Shown here: one piece after another, positions 16,075 through 23,463 of the stretch
How positions within the stretch are numbered: position 1 is the first letter of the stretch
Layout: the number at the start of each line of letters is the position of its first letter
NCBI GenBank assembly: GCA_040390855.1
Contig: JAZJXO010000005.1
Span: 62,001 to 126,000, forward strand
Direction of reading: 5' to 3'
Length of the DNA stretch: 64,000 nt
Origin: Parvibaculum sp040390855
GTDB lineage: Bacteria > Pseudomonadota > Alphaproteobacteria > Parvibaculales > Parvibaculaceae
Position numbers and translations under genes: made by a program
Notes under the pieces: model-generated
Databases searched by the model: none
What the model saw: only the letters and a program-made list of their open reading frames with translations
What the model was told of the DNA's origin: nothing

Positions 16075-16956
16075 ATGGCTGACGCCCACGGCAAACATCA
16101 CGATTATCATCTGGTCGATCCGAGCCCGTGGCCGGTCGTCGGTTCTATCGGTGCGTTCATTCTCGCCGTTGGCGGGGTGATCTACCTCAAGACACCGTTC
16201 TTCTTCGCGGAAGCCGCTGACGGAACAGCTCCGGCATCGTTCCCGTGGATCATGATCGCAGGCCTCATCATCGTGCTCTACACGATGTACGGCTGGTGGT
16301 CCGACGTGCTGCGCGAAGGCCGCAAGGGTGACCACACACCGGTCGTCCAGCTTCACCTGCGCTACGGTATGCTCCTGTTCATCGCATCGGAAGTCATGTT
16401 CTTTGTTGCATGGTTCTGGGCCTTCTTTGACGCCTCGCTCTTTCCCGGCGAAGCGATCCAGGCCAGCCGCGCCGCCTTCACCGGCGGTCATTGGCCGCCG
16501 CAGGGCATCGAAGTGTTCGACCCCTGGCACATTCCGCTCATCAACACGCTGATCCTGCTGGCGTCCGGCACAACCGTCACATGGGCCCACCATGCGCTCC
16601 AGCACAACGACAAGAGGGGTCTGAAGCAGGGCCTCGCCCTCACGGTGATCCTCGGCCTCATCTTCACGTCGTTGCAGGCTTACGAATATCAACATGCGGC
16701 TTTCTCGTTCGGCGGTAGCATCTATGGCTCGACCTTCTTCATGGCCACCGGCTTCCACGGTTTCCACGTCATCGTCGGCACGATCTTCCTCGCCATCTGC
16801 TTCGTGCGCGCGCTCAATGATGGCTTCGACGCCAAACAGCATTTCGGCTTTGAAGCCGCTGCTTGGTACTGGCACTTCGTTGACGTGGTGTGGCTCTTCC
16901 TCTTCGCCTCCATCTACATCTGGGGCGGCCACGGCGGCGTCATCCATCACGGCTAA
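16075..16956 (+). CDS. coxC: Cytochrome c oxidase subunit III
   Basis: 293-residue membrane subunit with seven hydrophobic helices that stabilises subunit I and its proton uptake. Typical segments are YHLVDPSPWPVVGS at the start, RYGMLLFIASEVMFFVAWFW in the middle and WYWHFVDVVWLFLF near the end. The ATG at 16075 has GGAG 9 bases upstream; a GTG at 16060 is in frame. The coxF-coxC gap is only 61 bp. A clear terminator follows. Confidence 0.96.
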   Translation: MADAHGKHHDYHLVDPSPWPVVGSIGAFILAVGGVIYLKTPFFFAEAADGTAPASFPWIMIAGLIIVLYTMYGWWSDVLREGRKGDHTPVVQLHLRYGMLLFIASEVMFFVAWFWAFFDASLFPGEAIQASRAAFTGGHWPPQGIEVFDPWHIPLINTLILLASGTTVTWAHHALQHNDKRGLKQGLALTVILGLIFTSLQAYEYQHAAFSFGGSIYGSTFFMATGFHGFHVIVGTIFLAICFVRALNDGFDAKQHFGFEAAAWYWHFVDVVWLFLFASIYIWGGHGGVIHHG

Positions 16957-16976
16957 TGCGCCGATGAACTGAATAC

Positions 16977-17008
16977 AAAAGGGCGGGTCCGCAAGACCCG
17001 CCCTTTTT
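16977..17008 (+). terminator. Intrinsic terminator after coxC
   Basis: Perfect 9-bp stem GGGCGGGTC (16981-16989) and GACCCGCCC (16995-17003) with loop CGCAA, followed by TTTTT; AAAA upstream extends the pairing. It ends the cox structural operon and separates it from DUF983-surf1. Confidence 0.9.
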
Positions 17009-17110
17009 GTTTCTTCGGTGCGGCAAAGATGGTTCCCCCGATCAAGTCGCGTGAAAGCGAAATGGAAAAGGCGCATAAAGAACCGCGCACCCCACACCCA
17101 AGGCTCCCGC

Positions 17111-17491
17111 ATGACCGACACCCACGCTCCCCAATCATCCGTCATGGTCGGCCTCAAATCCTGCTGCCCGCGCTGTGGCCAAGGCAAACTCTTCACAGGT
17201 TTCCTCACCGTCGCGCCCTCATGCAGCGCCTGCGATCTCGACTATAGCTTCGCCGAAGCCGGAGACGGTCCCGCCGTTTTCATTATGATGATCGCGGGCT
17301 TCGTCATAGCGGGCCTCGCGCTTTACGTTGAGGTGAAATACCAACCGCCTTATTGGGTCCACGCGCTTCTCTGGGGCCCGCTCACGCTTATAATGACGCT
17401 CGGCCTTCTCCGCCCCTTGAAGGGCTGGCTCATTGCGCAACAATACAAACACAATGCGCGCGAACATCGGACAACTGATGATGGCAACTGA
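17111..17491 (+). CDS. DUF983 family protein
   Basis: 126-residue protein with an N-terminal zinc-ribbon-like pair of motifs (CCPRCGQGKLF, then CSACDLDY) and two transmembrane helices. DUF983 genes regularly sit between coxC and surf1 in Alphaproteobacteria, so an oxidase assembly role is suspected but unproven. The ATG at 17111 (MTDTHAPQ) was chosen over an upstream in-frame start at 17018 because homologues start here. The 3' end overlaps surf1. Confidence 0.85.
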   Translation: MTDTHAPQSSVMVGLKSCCPRCGQGKLFTGFLTVAPSCSACDLDYSFAEAGDGPAVFIMMIAGFVIAGLALYVEVKYQPPYWVHALLWGPLTLIMTLGLLRPLKGWLIAQQYKHNAREHRTTDDGN

Positions 17492-18227
17492 AAACCGTTT
17501 CTTCCGCCCGATGCTCGGCCCCACGCTGGTAACGCTCATCGGCCTCATCATCCTCTGCGGTCTCGGCACATGGCAGGTCGAGCGGCTTTATTGGAAGCGT
17601 GACCTGATGGCGACGATTGCCGCGCGCATGGACGAACCAGCGAGTGAAATCCCGCCGCAATCAGACTGGCCCTCGCTCGATCTGAAAGCGCTCGAATATC
17701 ACCACGTCAAACTCTCCGGCCGTTATCTCAACGCCAAAGAGCTTTACTACTTCACGCAGGCCGAAGAAGACGGCACACCCGGCTTCAATGTCCTCGTGCC
17801 CTTCGTGCTTGAGGATGGCCGCACCCTCCTCGTTGACCGCGGCTTCGTGCCGGAAGACTTGAAATATCCGGCCAAGCGCGCGTCCGGCCAGATCGAAGGC
17901 CCGACCAAGCTCATCGGCGTTCTGCGTGCGCCCCAGCAGCGCGGCATCTTCGCGCCCGACGACGATATTGTCGGCAACATGTGGTACACGCGCGACCCCG
18001 CCGCGATGGCCGAAGCCGTCGCGCTGAAAGATGCCGCGCCCTTTTACGTCGAGGCCGATGCGACGCCCAATTCCGGCGGCTTCCCCGTCGGCGGCCAGAC
18101 GCGCATCACCATCCCCAACAATCATCTGCAATACGCGATCACATGGTACAGCCTCGCGATTGTGCTGTTCGTGATCTATCTCGTCTATCATCAGAAGGCG
18201 GGACGCATCGGACGTCGTAAAGAGTGA
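17478..18227 (+). CDS. surf1: SURF1 family oxidase assembly protein
   Basis: 249-residue membrane protein that helps insert haem a into subunit I. It has the expected N-terminal helix (LVTLIGLIILCGLGTWQVERL), a large periplasmic domain with DRGFVPEDL, and a C-terminal helix preceded by NNHLQYAITWYSLA. The start is placed at the ATG pair 17478/17481, overlapping the DUF983 stop by 14 bases; a further upstream start at 17433 would extend it without family support. Confidence 0.92.
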   Translation: MMATENRFFRPMLGPTLVTLIGLIILCGLGTWQVERLYWKRDLMATIAARMDEPASEIPPQSDWPSLDLKALEYHHVKLSGRYLNAKELYYFTQAEEDGTPGFNVLVPFVLEDGRTLLVDRGFVPEDLKYPAKRASGQIEGPTKLIGVLRAPQQRGIFAPDDDIVGNMWYTRDPAAMAEAVALKDAAPFYVEADATPNSGGFPVGGQTRITIPNNHLQYAITWYSLAIVLFVIYLVYHQKAGRIGRRKE

Positions 18228-18253
18228 GCCCAAATCCTGTTGAGCAAAGAGCC

Positions 18254-19756
18254 ATGAGCGAACAAAACTCCACCACCGCCTACACAACCTTGAAGTCGCG
18301 CTTCCAGCGCCTCTCCGCTTTGGGTGGCGCGCAGGCCGTGCTCCATTGGGATCGTGCCACCATGATGCCGGAAGGCGGGGCAGAGGCGCGTGCCGAGCAG
18401 CAGGCGACGCTCTCTCTCATCGCGCATGAAACGCTGACCGCGCCGGAAACCTCCGATCTTCTCACCAGCGCCCGCGAAAGTGCCGACGCACTCCAGCCAT
18501 GGGACCGCGCGAACCTCGCCGAGATGGGCCGCATCCATCGCCACGCGACCGCGACACCCACCGATCTCGTCTCGAAACTGTCCTACCAGAAATCTAGAAC
18601 CGAAATGATCTGGCGCAAGGCCCGCGCCGCCAATGATTTTGCTTCTCTCGCACCCGAACTCACCAATCTTCTTGCCCTTGTCCGTGAGCAAGCCGCCGCT
18701 AAGGCGTCTGCCTTCGGCCTCTCGCTCTACGACGCGCTTCTCGACGGTTACGATCCCGATCGCCGCTCCTCTGATATTGATCGTCTGTTCACGGAGCTCG
18801 AAGGTTTCCTTCCCGATCTCCTCAAACAGGTGATGGAAAAACAGTCCTCCTTGCCGAAGCCTCTCCCCATCAAGGGCCCGTTCCCGATCCCCTTGCAGGA
18901 AAAACTCGGCCGCGACGTGATGGCCGTTCTCGGCTTCGACTTCGCGCATGGCCGCTTGGATGTGAGCCACCATCCCTTCACCGGCGGCGTACCCGACGAC
19001 AGCCGCATCACCACGCGCTATGACGAAGATGATTTCATGGAAAGTCTGATGGCCGTTGTCCACGAGACCGGCCATTCATTGTACGAGCGCGGGCTTCCCG
19101 CCGACTGGCGCAACCAGCCCGTCGGTCGCTCGCGCGGCATGACCATCCATGAAAGCCAGTCGCTTCTCTTCGAGATGCAGGCGGGCCGCTCGCCGGAGTT
19201 CATCTCCTTCCTCGCCCCGCGTTTGAAAAAACTCTTCAACGGGGAGGGGGAGGCGTGGTCGCCGGAAAATATCCTGGCGCACTACCGCGAAGTCGGCCCC
19301 TCGCTCATCCGCGTCTCGGCCGACGAGGTGACCTATCCGCTTCACGTCATCCTTCGCTACCGTCTCGAAAAGGCAATGATCGCAGGCGACTTGAGCCCTG
19401 CCGATCTTCCCGCCGCATGGGGTGAGGGCATGAACACGCTCTTAGGGATAACGCCCCCTGACGACGCCGACGGTTGTATGCAGGACATTCACTGGCCGTC
19501 CGGTTCCTTCGGCTACTTCCCGACCTACACGCTGGGGGCGCTCACTGCCGCCCAACTCTTTGCTGCGGCCAAGGGCGAAGCCGCAGGCGCGCTCGCGCAA
19601 GGCGACTTCAAACCCCTCATTTCATGGGTGCGCACCCGCGTCCACGGGCTTGGCTCGTCCAGAACACCGGACGAGATTATCCTTGGCGCCACGGGTTCGC
19701 CCCTTGGCACGGCGGCTTTCAAGCGCCATATAGAATCAAGATATTTGAGCCAATAA
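18254..19756 (+). CDS. Carboxypeptidase Taq (M32 metallocarboxypeptidase)
   Basis: 500-residue cytoplasmic zinc carboxypeptidase that removes C-terminal residues from peptides. The zinc site HETGH lies in AVVHETGHSLYERGLP, with the third ligand Glu in IHESQSLLFE about 30 residues later, as in the family. The ATG at 18254 follows GCAAAGAGCC; a GTG at 18224 overlaps surf1. Length matches M32 enzymes. Confidence 0.94.
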   Translation: MSEQNSTTAYTTLKSRFQRLSALGGAQAVLHWDRATMMPEGGAEARAEQQATLSLIAHETLTAPETSDLLTSARESADALQPWDRANLAEMGRIHRHATATPTDLVSKLSYQKSRTEMIWRKARAANDFASLAPELTNLLALVREQAAAKASAFGLSLYDALLDGYDPDRRSSDIDRLFTELEGFLPDLLKQVMEKQSSLPKPLPIKGPFPIPLQEKLGRDVMAVLGFDFAHGRLDVSHHPFTGGVPDDSRITTRYDEDDFMESLMAVVHETGHSLYERGLPADWRNQPVGRSRGMTIHESQSLLFEMQAGRSPEFISFLAPRLKKLFNGEGEAWSPENILAHYREVGPSLIRVSADEVTYPLHVILRYRLEKAMIAGDLSPADLPAAWGEGMNTLLGITPPDDADGCMQDIHWPSGSFGYFPTYTLGALTAAQLFAAAKGEAAGALAQGDFKPLISWVRTRVHGLGSSRTPDEIILGATGSPLGTAAFKRHIESRYLSQ

Positions 19757-19877
19757 ACCGCAGAGTTCCGCCATTTTTACTCTTGGCGACGTTTCGGCTC
19801 ATTGCCTCTTTTGCCTCTCAGGGCTAGGTTACCCCCAACCGGCGCGCCCTTTGCCCTGTCCGGCTATCCTGGAGATT

Positions 19878-21284
19878 ATGTTGAAATACGTCAGCACGCG
19901 GGGACAGTCCCCGGAGCTTGAATTCGAGGATGCTTTGCTCGCCGGTCTGGCCCGCGACGGGGGTCTCTATGTCCCCGCCGAATGGCCGCAGATGTCCGAG
20001 CGCAAGATCAAATCGCTCGCCGGTCTGAGCTATGCGGAAGTCGCCTTTCGCGTCATGCGCCCCTATATCGGCCCGTCGATCCCCGACTTGGCCCTTCAGA
20101 CGATGATCAACGAGGCCTATGCGAGCTTCGGCCACAAGTCCGTCGTGCCGCTTGTCCAGACCGGCGACAATGACTGGCTGCTTGAGCTGTTCCACGGGCC
20201 CACCTTGGCATTCAAAGACGTGGCCATGCAGATCCTCGCCCGTCTCTTCGATCATGTTCTGGAAAAACGCGGACGCCGCATCACGGTGGTCGGCGCGACG
20301 TCCGGCGACACAGGCTCGGCGGCGATTGAAGCCTTCCGTGGCCGCGACACGACCGACATTTTCATCATGCACCCCAAGGGCCGCGTGTCGGAAGTCCAGC
20401 GCCGCCAGATGACAACGGTGCTTGACGCCAATGTCCACAACATCGCGATCGAAGGATCGTTTGATGATTGTCAGGCGCTCGTGAAGCAGATGTTCAACGA
20501 TCACGCCTTCCGCGATGACGTTTCGCTTGCGGGCGTCAATTCGATCAACTGGGGCCGCATCATGGCCCAGATCGTTTATTATTTTACTTCCGCCGTGGCG
20601 CTGGGCGCACCTGCGCGTCCCGTCGCTTACTCGGTTCCGACAGGCAATTTCGGCGATGTCTTCGCCGGCTATGCGGCGTCCCGCATGGGCCTCCCCGTCT
20701 CGCGCCTGCTGGTCGCGACGAATGTGAACGACATTCTCGCCCGAACGCTCACCACGGGCCGCTATGAAGTGGGTGAGGTGCAGCCGACGATCAGCCCGAG
20801 CATGGACATTCAGGTCTCGTCCAATTTCGAGCGCCTCGTTTACGACACTTATGGCCGCGACGGCGAAAGCGTGCGACGTCTGATGCAGAGCTTGAGCCAG
20901 TCCGGTGCTTTCGAGATAGACCGTCTCCGTCTCGAAGCCATGCGCGTGATCTTCTCGGCCCGTCGCGTTGATGAAGCCGAAACCTCGGCAACGATCACGC
21001 GCATGTTGAAAGAGACAGGCGAGCTGATTGATCCGCATACGGCGGTTGGTGTGGCGGCTGCCCGCCTTGATCGAGGCGATCTTTCGACCCCCATGGTGAC
21101 GCTCGCGACCGCTCATCCGGCGAAGTTCCCCGACGCTGTGAAAGCGGCCACCGGCATCCATCCGGAATTGCCGCCGCGCATGGCCGATCTCTTCAAGCGC
21201 GAGGAACGCCTCGACGTGCTGCCCAATGATCTGGGCACCGTGCAACGCTATATCCGCAGTCGCGCCCGCGCGCTTGCTGCTTAA
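19878..21284 (+). CDS. thrC: Threonine synthase
   Basis: 468-residue PLP enzyme converting O-phosphohomoserine to threonine. The PLP lysine is K113 in LAFKDVAM, preceded by the substrate loop ELFHGPT; the cofactor phosphate loop is GATSGDTG. The N-terminal MLKYVSTRGQSPELEFEDA is characteristic of the long bacterial/fungal type. The ATG at 19878 has GGAG 4 bases upstream. The homoserine kinase for the preceding step is encoded at 29.2 kb. Confidence 0.95.
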   Translation: MLKYVSTRGQSPELEFEDALLAGLARDGGLYVPAEWPQMSERKIKSLAGLSYAEVAFRVMRPYIGPSIPDLALQTMINEAYASFGHKSVVPLVQTGDNDWLLELFHGPTLAFKDVAMQILARLFDHVLEKRGRRITVVGATSGDTGSAAIEAFRGRDTTDIFIMHPKGRVSEVQRRQMTTVLDANVHNIAIEGSFDDCQALVKQMFNDHAFRDDVSLAGVNSINWGRIMAQIVYYFTSAVALGAPARPVAYSVPTGNFGDVFAGYAASRMGLPVSRLLVATNVNDILARTLTTGRYEVGEVQPTISPSMDIQVSSNFERLVYDTYGRDGESVRRLMQSLSQSGAFEIDRLRLEAMRVIFSARRVDEAETSATITRMLKETGELIDPHTAVGVAAARLDRGDLSTPMVTLATAHPAKFPDAVKAATGIHPELPPRMADLFKREERLDVLPNDLGTVQRYIRSRARALAA

Positions 21285-21345
21285 TTTGTTTTAATACCTT
21301 TGTATTCGTGCGCGCCTGAGAGTATGGGCCGGACAGGAGAGTTGT

Positions 21346-22623
21346 ATGGCTGTTGAAGTGACAAGGCTGGAAAACGGTTTGACCGTGGTGACGGATGCGA
21401 TGCCGCACCTCCAGACGATTTCTGTCGGTGTCTGGGTCAATACCGGCGCGCGTCACGAAGGCACGCATCAGCACGGTGTCTCGCATTTGCTCGAACACAT
21501 GGCCTTCAAAGGCACCGAGCGCCGCTCCGCCCGCGCCATCGCCGAGGAAATTGAAAATGTCGGCGGTCATCTCAATGCCCATACTGCGCATGAATCCACC
21601 GCGTATTATGCGCGTGTGATGAAGGGCGATCTGCCGCTCGCCGTCGATCTTCTCGCCGATATTCTTCAGAACTCCGTCTTTGAAAAAACAGAACTTGAGC
21701 GTGAACGCGGCGTTGTCATTCAGGAAATCGGCCAGTCGCTCGACACGCCCGATGATCTTGTCTTCGATCATATGCTTGAGGCCGCTTATCCGGGACAAGC
21801 GATGGGCCGCACGATCCTCGGCACGGTCGATACTGTGAACAGCTTTGACCGCGATGCGCTGCGCACCTATATGGCCGAGCGCTATCACGCGCAGGGCATG
21901 GTGCTCGCTGCGGCCGGTGCGATTGATCACGCCGAGCTTGTCGCTCTTGGCCGCGAACATTTCTCCGCCATGCCGACAATCCTGTCCAACGGTGCCGAGC
22001 CCGCGAAATTCTCCGGCGGCGAGCGCCGCGAAACGCGCGATCTCGAACAGGCGCATGTCGCGCTCTCGTTCGAAGGTCCGGCCTATAGCGATCCCGATTA
22101 TTACACCGCGCAGATTTTCGCGTCGGTGCTGGGCGGCGGCATGTCGTCCCGTCTCTTTCAGGAAGTGCGTGAAAGGCGCGGCCTAGCCTATTCCGTTTTT
22201 GCCTATTCATGGTCCTTCGCCGACACCGGCATCATGGGCGTCTATGCCGGCACCGCGCCCGACGACCTCGCCGAACTCATGCCCGTGATCTCCAACGAGA
22301 TCATGCGGCTCGGCACCGACGCCACCGAAGAAGAGGCCGCCCGCGCCCGTGCCCAGATGAAGGCAGGTCTCCTCATGGGCCTTGAATCGTCCTCATCCCG
22401 CGCCGAACAGATCGCCCGTCAGTACGCGGTGCATGGCCGCGTGCTGCCGATGGACGAGGTGATCTCCAAAGTCGATCAGGTTGATGCGGCCGCCCTTCGC
22501 CGCTTTGCCGGTCGTTTCCTGGGCTCCAACGCAACGGCACCGGCCATGGCCGCGGTCGGCCCGCTCAAAGGCGCAGGCGGCGGGCTTGAATCTTATGACC
22601 GTCTCGCGGCAAGATTTGGCTAA
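21346..22623 (+). CDS. M16 family zinc peptidase (processing-peptidase-like)
   Basis: 425-residue protein of the insulinase/pitrilysin superfamily, closest in form to the mitochondrial processing peptidase beta subunit. The inverted zinc motif HLLEH is at 47-51, followed by the distal Glu in ERGVVIQEI. The second half carries the inactive repeat domain with GGGMSSRLFQEVRERRGL. The ribosome binding site CAGGAGAG precedes the ATG. It is located 61 bp after thrC. No signal peptide, so probably cytoplasmic. Confidence 0.93.
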   Translation: MAVEVTRLENGLTVVTDAMPHLQTISVGVWVNTGARHEGTHQHGVSHLLEHMAFKGTERRSARAIAEEIENVGGHLNAHTAHESTAYYARVMKGDLPLAVDLLADILQNSVFEKTELERERGVVIQEIGQSLDTPDDLVFDHMLEAAYPGQAMGRTILGTVDTVNSFDRDALRTYMAERYHAQGMVLAAAGAIDHAELVALGREHFSAMPTILSNGAEPAKFSGGERRETRDLEQAHVALSFEGPAYSDPDYYTAQIFASVLGGGMSSRLFQEVRERRGLAYSVFAYSWSFADTGIMGVYAGTAPDDLAELMPVISNEIMRLGTDATEEEAARARAQMKAGLLMGLESSSSRAEQIARQYAVHGRVLPMDEVISKVDQVDAAALRRFAGRFLGSNATAPAMAAVGPLKGAGGGLESYDRLAARFG

Positions 22624-22647
22624 GGAGGCCGCTGCTTCGCGCCTCCT
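22623..22647. other. Hairpin after the M16 peptidase gene
   Basis: AGGAGGC (22623-22629) pairs with GCCTCCT (22641-22647) around an 11-base loop, starting at the stop codon. There is no T-run, so it is not a classical terminator. It may protect the transcript end or mask the AGGAG preceding the next gene. Confidence 0.35.
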
Positions 22648-22668
22648 CATTAGGAGCGTGATTGTCTT

Positions 22669-23256
22669 ATGGCCTTTCTCAGGTCCATTTCAAAGCCTGA
22701 TCCCGCCTCGCTCGTCATGGGCGACGGCGTTTATTTGCGCCTTCCACAAATGTCGGACTTTGCCGAATGGGCGGACTTGCGCGACGAGAGCCGTGATTTT
22801 CTGACGCCGTGGGAACCGACATGGCCAACCGACGATCTGACGCGCACCGCCTTCCGCCGCCGCCTGCGCCGCTATCAGCGCGAGTTGCGCGAGGATCATG
22901 CCTATCCGTTTTTCATCTTCCGTGCGGAGGATGACGCGCTTGTCGGCGGCTGCACGATTTCCAATGTCCATCGCGGCGTGCAACAGGATTGCACTTTGGG
23001 CTATTGGGCCGGTGCGCCCTTTGCGGGGCAGGGTTATGTCACCCATGCCGTCCGTGCGCTCATCCCGCATGTGTTCGAGGAGTTGAAACTTCACCGCATC
23101 GTCGCCTCGTGCCTGCTTGAGAACGAACGCTCCAAAGCCGTGCTGCGTCGCTGCGGCTTCCGCGAAGAGGGCTACACGCGCGGTCTCTTGCGGATCAACG
23201 GGGTCTGGCGCGACCATGTGCAATTTGCCATCCTGCGCGACGATCCCCGCCCTTAG
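22669..23256 (+). CDS. GNAT family N-acetyltransferase (RimJ/RimL-like)
   Basis: 195-residue acetyltransferase. The acetyl-CoA binding region GYWAGAPFAGQGYVTHAV and the C-terminal ENERSKAVLRRCGFREEG are typical of ribosomal-protein-alanine N-acetyltransferases. Its substrate may be the N-terminus of a ribosomal protein, which is a family-based guess. It lies 45 bp after the M16 gene and is probably cotranscribed with it. Confidence 0.9.
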   Translation: MAFLRSISKPDPASLVMGDGVYLRLPQMSDFAEWADLRDESRDFLTPWEPTWPTDDLTRTAFRRRLRRYQRELREDHAYPFFIFRAEDDALVGGCTISNVHRGVQQDCTLGYWAGAPFAGQGYVTHAVRALIPHVFEELKLHRIVASCLLENERSKAVLRRCGFREEGYTRGLLRINGVWRDHVQFAILRDDPRP

Positions 23257-23463
23257 CCGGAAATGAATGACCACGCCCAAGCGCCCCCGCGCCATTGCGG
23301 ATTTGGCCTCTCAACTCGGCGTTTAAGTCCAAACTGGCTTTACCAAACCGGCTTTCAACGTCACAAAGTGACGAAGTCTTTGCGAATCTAGTACAGAATG
23401 ACCACTCAAGATCGGACGGGGGCGTCCGCTGCCTTTGGGCGCTCAAGTCGATAAGGGGATCGG

